NCBI GenBank assembly: GCA_910589415.1
Contig: OU342638.1
Location: forward strand, 6,510,001-6,574,000
Direction of reading: 5' to 3'
Length of the DNA: 64,000 nucleotides
Source: Malachius bipustulatus
Taxonomy: Eukaryota; Arthropoda; Insecta; Coleoptera; Melyridae
The notes under the pieces were generated by a model that did not search any database, was not told the origin of the DNA, and saw only the letters and a program-made list of their open reading frames with translations. A program made the translations under genes and the position numbers. The first letter of the stretch is position 1; every line of letters starts with the position of its first letter. Below are positions 23,843 through 35,900 of the stretch, piece by piece.

Positions 23843-24679
23843 TTAATACATGTTATCTAATCCTAACTCGTTAAGTATTACTGCACTATGCTTATTTATC
23901 AATTCCTTAAAACAAATCGCTATATCCTTATCCATACAACATGTAAACTTCTTAAGTTCAAATTTCATTTTGTCATAACTAGCTTCCACAGATACGTATT
24001 CTTCAAGTTTGAACTCGTCTATAAGCTGCCGTAATATGTTTCGGAAATTAAGAGTCTCCAGTTTATCTACATGAAACTCTAATAAATCGGCCAAGTCAAT
24101 GAGCTGAGTAACCTCTTCCCTGCTGATAGTAAACACGGAGGAGTAATATTGTATCTTGATGTAGCGGCCTTCAAGAATATTCTCCTCGGATGTGATAATG
24201 TAATCACAGACACGGTGCGCCATAGTCGCTTCATCTTGAAAATAGGCGTCGGAGTTAAGTTTTAAATGTTCCATAATTATCACCCAATCATAGGAAATGA
24301 ACGATATATTCCCAATGACCGTGAAAATCCTCACAATTGGTTGTAGATTTCTTGTCACACTTAACCCTGTACTTACTATCTTATTTTCTTTATTCGACAG
24401 GCAGTAACTCGTCGTTTTAATAGTTACGTCATTTTTATTTAATTTATCGAAATACTTGTTCCACGCATCATGATATACACAATCCGGTTGCGCAGAGACA
24501 CTAATACTTGCCGATTCATCGTTCATGTCAACATATTTACTACGGGGCTCCGTACAATGAGGGAACGTCGTAATCTTAGGAAGCGATATAGGTTCTATTC
24601 TACATGACACGGCGTATGTTCTTTTCTTCGTTATAGACGAATCTACGAACACATCGTCCAGCACTCGTTTAGTCGACAT
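23843..24679 (-). CDS. gene X, outer copy: uncharacterised Polinton-associated protein
   Basis: 278 residues from ATG 24679. The frame stays open upstream through repeat DNA, but this ATG aligns with the start of the homologue at 50217-51049. Shared short motifs are DVFVD near the N-terminus, YFDK(L/I)N, the block (I/L)Q(Y/H)YSSV, EEV-QL and CCKEL/CFKEL near the C-terminus. No enzyme motif or membrane segment is visible; the protein is mixed charged and probably globular. It faces away from gene Y, with repeat blocks between. I do not recognise a named family. Its recurrence in two neighbouring Polinton-type units suggests a structural or accessory viral protein. Confidence 0.65.
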   Translation of the reverse strand: MSTKRVLDDVFVDSSITKKRTYAVSCRIEPISLPKITTFPHCTEPRSKYVDMNDESASISVSAQPDCVYHDAWNKYFDKLNKNDVTIKTTSYCLSNKENKIVSTGLSVTRNLQPIVRIFTVIGNISFISYDWVIIMEHLKLNSDAYFQDEATMAHRVCDYIITSEENILEGRYIKIQYYSSVFTISREEVTQLIDLADLLEFHVDKLETLNFRNILRQLIDEFKLEEYVSVEASYDKMKFELKKFTCCMDKDIAICFKELINKHSAVILNELGLDNMY

Positions 24680-24829
24680 TTCGATCGGTGAAAGCTGATA
24701 CAATCTCAGCAGATCTGCACCACCGACACCGATTTTATTCGACCAGACCACGGGAGCCGCAGCTGCCGACGTTCTGACAGATGACAGATAGCGAGAGACG
24801 ACCGTCAAGGAGCGTCCAGTGGCGTAGGG

Positions 24830-25530
24830 ACAATGACATGATCCAGCGGCGTAGGGACAATGACATGATCCGCGGCGGAAAACACAATAGAGCTGCCCAC
24901 CTACCTCATTGATTATGCAGAAGCACGTATCGACCAGCTTCGGCACGTCTGAAAACGGTGCACCTGCATCCGGGCCTTTGTCTGGAATACAATAGAGCTG
25001 CACACCTGCATCCGGTCCTTTTGTTCGGAAACACAATAGAAATGCACACCTGCATCATTAATTATGCAGAGGCACGTACACTGCTTTGTTATGGGGATAC
25101 AATAGAGGAGTCAAGTTAAGACAATGACATGATCCAGCGGCGTAGGGACAATGACATGATGACATGATCCAGCGGCGTAGGGACAATGACATGATCCGCG
25201 GTGGAAAACACAATAGAGCTGCACACCTGCCTCATTGATTATGCAGAGGCACGTATGCAGTGCACCTGTACCGAAAACCGGTTTTATATGACTCACCACG
25301 GAGACGACAAGCTCCGACTCGTCTTAAATTGAATTATATGAAGAGTTGGGGCATAGGTCCACTACTTGATGGACCAATCAGAATAAAGATAATCGAGGGG
25401 TGGGGTTGAATATCGAGTGTATGATGTAGGGGAGGGGGTAACTACACAACTTGATGCACCGATCAGAATAAACATAATCGAGGGGTGGGGATGGAATATC
25501 GAGTGTATGATGTAAGGGATATGTACCTAG
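24830..25530. repeat. repeat block between genes X and Y
   Basis: This contains GGCGTAGGGACAATGACATGATCC units (given here as GGCGTAGGGACAATGACA followed by TGATCC) repeated at 24823-24872 and 25137-25196, modules of the 5.0-5.8 kb field (GGAATACAATAGAGCTGCAC, CACCTGCATC), and two tandem copies of a unit of about 110 bp with AATCGAGGGGTGGGG at 25391 and 25480. A third copy of the last unit is at 27180. Noncoding. Confidence 0.75.
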
Positions 25531-25684
25531 TAGGGGAGGGGGTAACGCCTGACTATAAGTACCCCGCTATGCAGCGTTATTACCATATAGTCTTTTGACT
25601 GAGTGCGCGAAGTTAATTATTCCTTCCGGCTGAAGACAGTGTTGTTATACAAGTTGGTGTACCCTTACAAGACGCTGAATCATC

Positions 25685-26681
25685 ATGTACCGTACAAATC
25701 TGCTAATTGACAACAAAACAAAGGTAAGTGTAAATTATACATAAAGAAATTATACGGCTGAGTTTCAAGGAATATTCGTAGATATAAATACTTATTATTA
25801 TGGTGTTACGTGTTAAAATCAATATCCACTGACCCATTAACTATAATACCGTTTTATACATTTAAACAATTCATAATGAGTAACACTAAAATATACATCT
25901 ATCTTTCAGGCACCTAAACGAGCCGGTGAGATCTACGGTGAAGGTGTGAAAGCCCCAAAATATGTCAAACCATCCGCAAGTTCGCCCGAAGCCATACCGG
26001 AGTCGCAGCGAGAAAGAAGTATGCAGGAAATCGACGCTAAGTGTCTCCTATATGCAAGCACAATCCCCTTAAATGATAGCGCGTGCAAGTTGATAACTTT
26101 GGGTCTTAATCCATGCAAGAATTTTTGCACGGTGGTTAAATTAAACAGCGCGGAGTCTCCAAATGCAGGCGTAGTGATGGACACCGATGGATTCTACGCA
26201 TTGATGCAGATGCTACCAGAACTAATCACCGAGTGCGAAATCGACGCCTTAGAGAACCGCTGCAGTTATAATCTAGAACGTCATAAATCCCAGGCAAGGC
26301 ACCGACATACAGCTGATACCCAGGTTTCAAGCAAAGTACGGGTATAATATATGCCTAGGGATTGCAACTCTTAAAAGACTGAAGGCTCTTGAAAACTACA
26401 TCCAAGATGTGATCAATAGTTTGAAAAAGGACGACAGACGTATCAATACAGATGCTTGTTTAAGAACAATGGCTGAAGAGGCAGCAATAACAGCCATAGA
26501 GATAGGTGAAGCAGGGACTCTGAATGCAGAAAGCCTACCAAGAATATGCAGCAAGCTGGGGACTAGATTTATGGATCTAACAGAAATTGCAGCCAAGTTT
26601 CCCAATGTGTTGCTACCACTAGTGCGCGGTGCTGTGGATCGCATTCATGAATCATATCGGATCGAATATTCTCAAATGTAA
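25685..26681 (+). pseudogene. gene Y: spliced uncharacterised protein, one frameshift
   Basis: Exon 1 is 25685-25723 (13 codons, MYRTNLLIDNKTK), with donor AAG|GTAAGT. The acceptor TTTCAG is at 25904-25909 and exon 2 begins at 25910 in phase. The frame reads to a stop at 26347, but coding sense continues in another frame from about 26320 (KYGYNICLGIATLKRLKAL) to the stop at 26681, so one base was gained or lost near 26320. The N-terminal part has AGEIYGEGVKAPKYV; no domain is recognised. TATAAG at 25554 could be part of its promoter. A short first exon and small intron are normal for genes expressed from a eukaryotic nucleus. Confidence 0.5.
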
Positions 26682-27760
26682 AATGTATTATGAGATTTAT
26701 ACATAACCTCATTTATTATAATAATCTTTGAATAAAAATCTATGTATAAAATCATTTTATTTATTTTAATATTACACCTAAGCTCATGCCATCATAAACC
26801 TAGTCAAAAAAATAATAATAATTAAATAATAATAATAATATTAACATGTTTCAAAAAACTATGCACATAGATTAATAATTATTTATAATAAATTATACTA
26901 AAAAAGTGGTGGGGGTAAATAGTAGTGTGAAAAAAAAATTCTAAGAAAATATTAAGGTAATACAAACGTATTATTCACCGATTTTATTTCACCAGATCAC
27001 GGGAGCGTTGGCCCCACCTGTGAACTCTACCGGCGACATTCTTATCTGGTAAGATAAGATTAGAGATTCCCAAACAGGTCAGGCCATATGACATCATAGC
27101 CGAACAGACAGGCTAGACCACCACCATATCCTAACGGTTCTCCGAGGTCCACTACATGATGCACCAATCAGCATAAACATAATCGAGGGGTGGGGGTAGA
27201 ATATCGGGTGTATGAGGTAGGGGTGGGGATGGGCAGCGGGGGCCGCATTCCACGACAAGTATCGACGCGTCTGAAAGCCGGCCATCAACGGTGAAAACCG
27301 GTCTTAATGTATGAAAAAACCCGCCTACCAATGGGAGACGCACCTACGGCAAGTCGAAGAATGAAAACATGGTTGTACGATTCTAAACCGTCATATAAAA
27401 ATCAATAAATTATAATATAAAATGTGAAACAGAAAATAGATACATACTCCCCTACAGAACATGGCAGCAAGTGTGATAAAACACGTTGTTTAAAAGACCC
27501 TACACATGTACCTTAAGGTATACGCATCCAAGATAACCGTCTTGTAGTGTAAGACTGACAGCGGGGCAAGTCCAAACATGACAGGTCTATTACACCCGCC
27601 ATAATAATTAACGACCCCCGACTGAAGGCCCAGACGGTAGCGGCGGACACCCTGTATATCGTTCACCCGGTAGTAGTAGTATGGTGGGTTGGGGTGGTAC
27701 ACCCCTAGCGACTAGGTCACCGAGGGCCCTTTTCGCCATACCCGAACCATGGTGAAACTC
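26682..27760. other. noncoding AT-rich interval with repeat modules
   Basis: It holds AAT-rich low-complexity sequence near 26805-26845, a repeat of the CACCGATTTTATT...CCAGA unit also found near 24728, one copy of the AATCGAGGGGTGGGG unit (27180) and a GACGCGTCTGAAAGCC module near 27265. The GC-richer 27480-27760 may be 3' untranslated sequence of the non-LTR remnant that follows on the minus strand. No gene seen. Confidence 0.5.
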
Positions 27761-28165
27761 CTACTCGAACCTCCCCGACCTTTTAATAAAGGCCAGAAGG
27801 TTGTTGTATGAGAGGAGTTTCATTTCTTCCTCTTGTAGCTCCTCAGACCCAAAGATGTTGAGCCTGAGGTTGCTGTATACCTCGCATACGCCCACATAAT
27901 GGTGAGAGTCCTCGTCATCCATTCCGCATTTAGGGCAGACCGGGTCCCGAGTGACCCCCATCACTTGCAGGTGTCTGTTCAGACTACTGTGACCGGTGAG
28001 AACCCCGACTAGTAGTCTGAGTTCCTTCCGGTTCATTTTGGACATGCTGGTCCATCTGTTTCCGATCGGACCAGCCAGAAACAGCCTGGCCTATCTGCAG
28101 CCTGGTGCTGTTTCCCAGTGGTTCTCTAAGCCCTTGCGAGTCCATTCTTTTATAGATTCTTTGAG
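27761..28165 (-). pseudogene. non-LTR retrotransposon RNase H C-terminal remnant
   Basis: The open part 28045-27761 reads LRLLVGVLTGHSSLNRHL, then CPKCGMDDEDSHHYVGVC, the C-terminal signature seen after RNase H in I/R1/Jockey-type elements of insects. Upstream the same frame continues to about 28165 but holds one stop. No RT domain is present. A 5'-truncated decayed copy. Confidence 0.7.
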
Positions 28166-28692
28166 AAGATTTCACCCGGTACTTTGTCTGGAATACAATA
28201 GAGCTCCACACCTGCATCCGTTCCTTTGTTCGGCGGTCCTTTATCTGGAATACAATAGGGCTAATTAAGCAGAAGCACGTATTGACATGCCTCGACTTGT
28301 CGGTAGCCGCACACCTGCATCCTATTGCATGGCTGCTCAGCTCGGACCAAATCAAATCTGCTTGTTATCAAGTCTCGGATATCACGGGTCAACGCTTGTT
28401 CATCTCCCATAGCATCTGACCATTGCCTCGCAGTTAGGCTCTGACCAAATCTCAGCGAGTCTGACTGTAGCGGCGCGGATCAGACTGCTCAACGCCTGAT
28501 CGTCTCTTATCGGATCTGGCTGACGGTGCGGACCTGATCAAGGTATCCGGGCTTTGATCTGCCCCATTTATACTTATCGATTTTGGTTGACTAACACATC
28601 TCGGATCTGACGGGGTAACGTATGCCCTATGGCTTGGTCTTATCCGTAGGACGAGGGTAGGTAGCGGAAACGTGGTAGCTGAAACTCGATGT
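28166..28692. other. noncoding flank with outer-element repeats
   Basis: 28185-28330 repeats the GGAATACAATAG, CACACCTGCATC and GAAGCACGTATTGACA modules of 5.0-5.8 kb. 28370-28650 is richer in CGGATCTGAC-like words. No convincing gene. The six bases ATGGTG at 28693-28698 are the target duplication of the inner Polinton. Confidence 0.5.
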
Positions 28693-28698
28693 ATGGTG

Positions 28699-29224
28699 AG
28701 TAGGGTATCTATGGGCTCCACGTCACACATCCGGTCAAGCGAGTAAAGGTAAACAAGCCTGACCGGACGTATGACGTGTAGCCCATAGAAGCCTGACCGG
28801 ACGTAATGACGTGTGGCCCATAGCTGACCTGGGATCCGCCAGATGTCGTGTCGTGTGTTTTTAGAAGTGGCCGCCAGATGTCGTGACGTCATGAGAATTC
28901 GTGTTTCTAGATGTTTCCGTTAGATGTCGCGGGTGGGTGGTCGAATTCGTGTATCTAGATGTTTCCGTTAGATGTCGCAGGTGGGTAGTCAACCCGTAAT
29001 ACACTAGAGTTGAATTATAATAATAATATCTAAATAAATAAATAAAAAAGTGTTACGGTGGATCTGCGGAGGTTCGAACCGGAGTCCTGCTGCGTTCCGA
29101 GCTGTTCTCTGGCCGTTCGAGCCACGGCGCTTTCCGTCGACGTTAGGTATGTGTGAGGGATATAAGGTGTTGACGTCGACGGTTAGAGGGGGGAGGGGGG
29201 CCTCTAGATACCCCGCTTTGACTC
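28699..29224 (+). repeat. inner Polinton left terminal inverted repeat, 526 bp
   Basis: It matches the reverse complement of 55987-57037 (less its MITE) with very few differences, for example GTGTGGCCC here against GTGTAGCCC and GTGTATCTAG against GTGTTTCTAG. Inside are two direct sub-repeats: a GCCTGACCGGACGTA unit of about 34 bp twice, and a GAATTCGTGT...GATGTCGC unit of about 53 bp twice. Confidence 0.9.
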
Positions 29225-29286
29225 GTAAAAATTTGGTCAGATAAGTTATCGGTAATTTAGATACAGGACAAGAATTTCGCACGGAG

Positions 29287-29493
29287 ATGTTTGATATAAA
29301 TGGAATAATAATAGTGAGTGGGATGTTTCTCACTTGTCTCATAATATTAATTATAATATATCAATGTATGTATTATTGTTTAGATATTGCTGCTCCGAAA
29401 TTTTATATGATAGGTTATGTTAAAGCCAGTCACTACAAACAGGAAGTAATGAAGACGCAAAGAGTTAAAAGTAATACTAAGGAGGAGCTATAA
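29287..29493 (+). CDS. small single-span membrane protein
   Basis: 68 residues from ATG 29287, about 60 bp inside the left inverted repeat. A short N-terminus is followed by one strong hydrophobic stretch (IIIVSGMFLTCLIILIII) and a basic C-terminal half (KQEVMKTQRVKSNTK). No family recognised. Small membrane proteins are usual in capsid-bearing Polinton relatives, so a virion or membrane role is plausible but inferred. The next 200 bp (29494-29690) are A-rich and (TAA)n, the target of the R4/Dong insertion. Confidence 0.5.
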   Translation: MFDINGIIIVSGMFLTCLIILIIIYQCMYYCLDIAAPKFYMIGYVKASHYKQEVMKTQRVKSNTKEEL

Positions 29494-29584
29494 AAATAAA
29501 AAAAATGGCTGAAACAAAAAAATAAGGTAAACAGGCAATAGTTTATTGTATGAACTTAAGATATTACATAAAAATTACAAATTG

Positions 29585-29638
<54 letters not shown>

Positions 29639-29639
29639 A

Positions 29640-32600
29640 ATAAATATAAAAAAAAATATAAAAAAAAATATAAAAAAAAAATAAAAATAAATAAATACAC
29701 AGGAGACCATGGACACTGAGCTTGTTGAGGCCCTTGAGAACTCATTGCAAACAGCATTGTTACAATTCACAGGAACGGACCCAGCAAAAAGACACAAAAT
29801 ACCCAAGATACATACATCATCTAAACTCGAAAAAACTCTTCAATACATGAATAAGTATATACTCCCACAACATATACGGGAAGATTCCACACTGACAGAT
29901 ACACACACACTGATATATACTGCAGCAGTAGCGGTAGTTAGGTATTATGGCCTAAAAACAAGACCTCAGGACTCGCAGACACAACATAAACAAAACAAAC
30001 CGGCCTGGGAGCGTCGGATTGAATCGCAGATAGACGAAATTCGACGAAATCTGGGCCGGCTCACACAATATCTACAAAATAATAGATCCAAAACACTGAT
30101 GAAGCATATGCACCACATTTTCAAGACAGTAAAAACTCACACAAAACATGAACATCATAACCAACACATCACTGAATACATGGACACCTTGAAACAGAAA
30201 CTTGCAGCCAAAACGCAAAGACTACGTAGATACAGAACATGCACTCAGCGAAAACAACACAACAAACAGTTTACAGAAAACGAAAAAATATTCTATAGAA
30301 ACATGAATCAAAATAGTTCACAGAAAAATAACTATGAAACACCCACAAGAGACTCACACGATACTGGTCGTCCCTTTGGTCCAATCCGGTCCAGCATAGC
30401 AAGGACGCGAGTTGGATCAGAGAGGAGGAAAAACATACACAAAACATCACAGACATGCAATTCAGCGAGATTACACCACGAGACATAAGCGATACAATCA
30501 AAAACATTCATAACTGGAAGGCACCCGGGATAGACAACATCCATAACTTCTGGTACAAGAAGTTCACATGCCTACATCCGAAACTGGCCGCACATTTTAC
30601 AGATATCCTCAATAATCCGCAGAACACACCTGCATTCTTTACACAGGGCATCACATATATGATGCCAAAAAACAATAATACAGAAAACCCTACACAATAC
30701 AGACCAATAACATGTCTCCCAACAATTTACAAAATTCTGACTTCAAACATAACAAACAAAATATACTCTCATCTGGAAAACAATAACGCACTCACAGAAC
30801 AGCAGAAGGGATGCCGCAGAAACCACATGGGATGCAAGGAACAACTCCTTATCGACTCAGTGGTTCTGCGTCAGGCACATAGACAACATAGACAATTAAA
30901 CATGGCATACATAGATTACAAAAAAGCATTTGACAGCACACCACATACTTGGCTGATACACATATTAAACATTTACAAAATTCACCCCACGCTCATCGCC
31001 TTCCTCGAGAACATTATGACACACTGGAGAACTACACTACGTCTTACGCTCAATAAAACAACTATAACTACAGAAGAAATACCTATACGTCGAGGCATAT
31101 TCCAGGGGGACTCATTGAGTCCACTGTGGTTTTGCCTTGCCTTGAATCCACTCTCAAACATGCTGAATAATGCAAATTATGGATTCAACATCAGAGACAA
31201 CAAAACAACACACTATACTCTGTCGCATCTGCTATACATGGATGATATAAAATTATACGCATCCACACAAACACAGCTGCAACATCTGCTGAAAATTACA
31301 CACACATTCTCACAGGACATACATATGGAGTTTGGGTTGGAGAAATGTAAAACTCTCAACATCGAAAAAGGAACCCTGGTGGCAGGTGAATTCGCTCTTG
31401 AAAATGGCGACAAGATTGAATCCATGGAAGAGGGCGAGGTCTATAAATATCTTGGTTTCCAGCAGGCCAAGCTCACAGAACATACACAAATAAAACAAAC
31501 ACTAAGAAAAACGTACATAAACAGACTAAACCAAATATTAAAAACAAAACTGAATGCCAAAAACACAATAAAAGCAATAAACACATACGCTGTACCGACA
31601 CTGACATACTCGTTTGGAGTTATACAATGGACACAGACAGACTTAGAAGACCTCCAGAGGAAAACCCGAACAACACTCACAAGACACAAACAACATCATC
31701 CTAAATCAGCCACAGAAAGGCTGACTCTACCTAGAGAGATGGGGGGAAGAGGCCTTATTGACATACCCAATCTGCACCACAAACAGATAAATAATCTTCG
31801 AGAGTTCTTTCACGCAAAACAAACCACGTCCAAACTACACAAAGCCGTAAATATCGCAGACAGAAACAACACACCTTTAAACCTACATAACAAAAACTTG
31901 GAGCTACACATAACAGATAATAATACAAAACAGCAGTCGTGGACCCAGAAGGAACTCCATGGGAGACACCCCCATGAGCTGAGCCAGAACCATGTCGACA
32001 AACAGGCGTCGAACAAGTGGCTTAGTTGTGGGAACCTTTTTGGGGAGACCGAAGGGTTCATGATTGCTATACAGGATCAAACAATAAATACAAAAAACTA
32101 CAGAAAACATATACTCAAGGACACCACAATCACAGACGATACATGCAGAAAATGTCATTTATCACAGGAAACAATACAACACATTACAGCTGGATGCAGG
32201 ATACTTACACAAACCGACTATCTACATAGACACAACCAGGTGGCGAACATTATACATCAAAAACTCGCAGCTCAGTACAAACTCATCGACATGTATACAC
32301 CATATTACAAATACAACCCGCAAACAGTATTAGAAAATAGCACTCACAAATTATACTATGACAGAGCCATCATCACAGATAAAACAATTCATCATAACAG
32401 ACCAGACATCACATTAATAGACAAAGAAAACAAAAATACATATATAATAGATATAGCGATACCCAATACACACAACTTGCAGAAAACGGACACCGAAAAA
32501 CATACAAAATGCATAGATCTAGCACAGGAGGTGCGGCGCCTCTGGAGGATGGACAGGGTAGTCATCGTACCGATAGTCTTGTCCTCTACAGGGGTTGTAC

Positions 32601-32880
32601 CATATACCCTACATAAAAGCTTACAGACACTCAAAATGCACAAAAATACGTACATAGAACTACAGAAAGCCACAATAATAAGTACATGTCACATCGTTAG
32701 AAAATTTCTGTACGCAGACATACAAATAGATGAACATCCGACACATTTAACAGAATTGACACAACACACAAACTAAACACATGTAGTAGAACTTCTATGG
32801 CGACCTTGTCTTGGTGATAGCCCGACATGGTTGCTTGCCGCCGGGAGATGAGACCCGAGATGCTACATATATGCAGAAGA
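29640..32880 (+). mobile_element. R4/Dong-type non-LTR retrotransposon, copy A (5'-truncated)
   Basis: It is flanked on the left by (TAA)n (29581-29632) and ends in the same conserved tail as copy B (GCTACATATATGCAGAAG then AATAAT repeats at 32879). Insertion into (TAA)n is the known habit of the Dong branch of the R4 clade. It lacks about 290 bp present at the start of copy B and is otherwise almost the same sequence. Confidence 0.9.
29709..32776 (+). pseudogene. R4/Dong copy A polyprotein (RT and endonuclease), one frameshift
   Basis: The frame from 29709 is shifted near 30351 by loss of four bases relative to copy B (AAGAGACTCACACG against AAGAGAAGAACTCACACG); the main frame then runs 30455-32776. 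Visible are RT start motif WKAPGIDNIHNFWYKK, RT core YRPITCL, FDSTPHTW, RRGIFQGDSLSPLWFC and YMDDI. The C-terminal half has the CCHC zinc motif (CRKCHLSQETIQHITAGC) and the restriction-like endonuclease (RPDITLIDKENKNTYIIDIA). This RT plus restriction-like endonuclease arrangement is diagnostic of R2/R4-type elements. It would nick the target and copy RNA into it. Confidence 0.9.
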
Positions 32881-32926
<46 letters not shown>

Positions 32927-35900
32927 CAGTCACAAAACTTGAAACAGACAAAACACAATACAGACAACTATTACACCAAGAATTCACAAAACAGTACCCA
33001 GACGCACAGGTCACGGAGCAGAGGATAGCTGACCAGCGAAGAGCAATCGTAGCACGTAACCTCATTCCGCAGACAACACTCGAGAACATTAAACAGCAGG
33101 TTGCTCAAGAGTTGCAACAACCGGAAAATACTACAAATACGCAGATAGAAGAAACCGCATGTACACCTCAGGAAGACAACAGAGATACAACATTAGCATA
33201 CAGCCTCACGGAAGAAACAATAAATACACAGGAGACCACGGACACTGAGCTTGTTGAGGCCCTTGAGAACTCATTGCAAACAGCATTGTTACAATTCACA
33301 GGAACGGACCCAGCAAAAAGACACAAAATACCCAAGATACATACATCATCTATCATCTATCATCATTCATCTAAACTCGAAAAAACTCTTCAATACATGA
33401 ATAAGTATATACTCCCACAACATATACGGGAAGATTCCACACTGACAGATACACACACACTGATATATACTGCAGCAGTAGCGGTAGTTAGGTATCATGG
33501 CCTAAAAACAAGACCTCAGGACTCGCAGACACAACATAAACAAAACAAACCGGCCTGGGAGCGTCGGCTTGAATCGCAGATAGACGAAATTCGACGAAAT
33601 CTGGGCCGGCTCACACAATATCTACAAAATAATAGATCCAAAACACTGATGAAGCATATGCACCACATTTTCAAGACAGTAAAAACTCACACAAAACATG
33701 AACATCATAACCAACACATCACTGAATACATGGACACCTTAAAACAGAAACTTGCAGCCAAAACGCAAAGACTACGTAGATACAGAACATGCACTCAGCG
33801 AAACCAACACAACAAACAGTTTACAGAAAACGAAAAAATATTCTATAGAAACATGAATCAAAATAGTTCACAGAAAAATAACTATGAAACACCCACAAGA
33901 GAAGAACTCACACGATACTGGTCGTCCCTTTGGTCCAATCCGGTCCAGCATAGCAAGGACGCGAGTTGGATCAGAGATGAGGAAAAACGTACACAAAACA
34001 TCACAGACATGCAATTCAGCGAGATTACACCACGAGACATAAGCGATACAATCAAAAACATTCATAACTGGAAGGCACCCGGGATAGACAACATCCATAA
34101 CTTCTGGTACAAGAAGTTCACATGCCTACATCCGAAACTGGCCACACATTTTACAGATATCCTCAATAATCCGCAGAACACACCTGCATTCTTTACACAG
34201 GGCATCACATACAGGGTGTTGATTTTCAAAGCGGGCCATAGGGGATTAGCATTGCGAAAGTGGTTTTTAAGGATTCCTGCTCGCCGTTTAAACTGACACA
34301 AATAGTTTTGGTATCAAAATGAAGCTAAAATTATTGCGCATAACGCTTGCTATCAGAAATTAATTTAATTTCACGTTGTTTTCTAAAATTCTTCAGTAAA
34401 AATTCAAGTAATTGTTAATGTTTGCCTTGTCTAAACAATAATGACGTTTCTACGTTTTGACAATCCAATAATAAAACTTTATAAGTCAGTAGGTAATAAT
34501 AAAGTCTGGTTCTATTTAAAAATGGGTTATACAAACCAAGAAAGAGTATTTATGGTGAAAACCTACTACAGTGTAGCCAGTTACAGGGGGGTTAAATAGA
34601 ACCAGGCTTTATTATTACCTACTGACTTATAAAGTTTTATTATTGGATTATCAAAACATAGAAACGTCATTATTGTTTAGGCAAGGCATGCTATTTTGTG
34701 ATTAAACATTGACAATTACTTGAATTTTTACTGAAGAATTTTAGAAAATAAAGTGAAATTAAATTAATTTCTGATGTCAAGCGTTATGCGCAATAATTTT
34801 AGCTTCATTTTGATACCAAAACCATTTCTGCCAGTTTAAACGGCGAGCAGGAATCATCAAAAACCACTTTCGCAATGCTAATCCCCTATGGCCCGCTTTG
34901 AAAATCAACACCCTGTATATGATGCCAAAAAACAATAATACAGAAAACCCTACACAATACAGACCAATAACATGTCTCCCAACAATTTACAAAATTCTGA
35001 CTTCAAACATAACAAACAAAATATACTCTCATCTGGAAAACAATAACGCATTCACAGAACAGCAGAAGGGATGCCGCAGAAACCACATGGGATGCAAGGA
35101 ACAACTCCTTATCGACTCAGTGGTTCTGCGTCAGGCACATAGACAACATAGACAATTAAACATGGCATACATAGATTACAAAAAAGCATTTGACAGCACA
35201 CCACATACTTGGCTGATACACATATTAAACATTTACAAAATTCACCCCACGCTCATCGCCTTCCTCGAGAACATTATGACACACTGGAGAACTACACTAC
35301 GTCTTACGCTCAATAAAACAACTATAACTACAGAAGAAATACCTATACGTCGAGGCATATTCCAGGGAGACTCATTGAGTCCACTGTGGTTTTGCCTTGC
35401 CTTGAATCCACTCTCAAACATGCTGAATAATTCAAATTATGGATTCAACATCAGAGACAACAAAACAACACACTATACTCTGTCCCATCTGCTATACATG
35501 GATGATATAAAATTATACGCATCCACACAAACACAGCTGCAACATCTGCTGAAAATTACACACACATTCTCACAGGACATACATATGGAGTTTGAGTTGG
35601 AGAAATGTAAAACTCTCAACATCGAAAAAGGAACCCTGGTGGCAGGTGAATTCGCTCTTGAAAATGGCGACAAGATTGAATCCATGGAAGAGGGCGAGGT
35701 CTATAAATATCTTGGTTTCCAGCAGGCCAAGCTCACAGAACATACACAAATAAAACAAACACTAAGAAAAACGTACATAAACAGACTAAACCAAATATTA
35801 AAAACAAAACTGAATGCCAAAAACACAATAAAAGCAATAAACACATACGCTGTACCGACACTGACATACTCGTTTGGAGTTATACAATGGACACAGACAG

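Noticed and set aside
24680..25036. Longer N-terminus for the outer gene X
   Set aside because: The extra frame translates repeat DNA and has no counterpart in the inner copy, which starts at the equivalent ATG.
29055..29130. tRNA-like GGTTCGAACC box in the inverted repeats (also 56620-56690)
   Set aside because: The T-loop-like word is there, but the T stem does not pair beyond two bases and I could not form acceptor, D and anticodon stems on either strand.
29581..29700. Hydrophobic minus-strand frame over the TAA/TTT tract
   Set aside because: Pure low-complexity translation (Ile/Tyr/Phe runs).
31213..32061. Antisense open frames across both R4/Dong copies
   Set aside because: They repeat at the same place in copies A and B and have low-complexity composition; they mirror the real plus-strand gene.
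32881..32923. Poly-Asn protein start in the R4/Dong copy B frame
   Set aside because: The Asn run is just the AAT microsatellite tail of copy A read in frame; it is not a real N-terminus.
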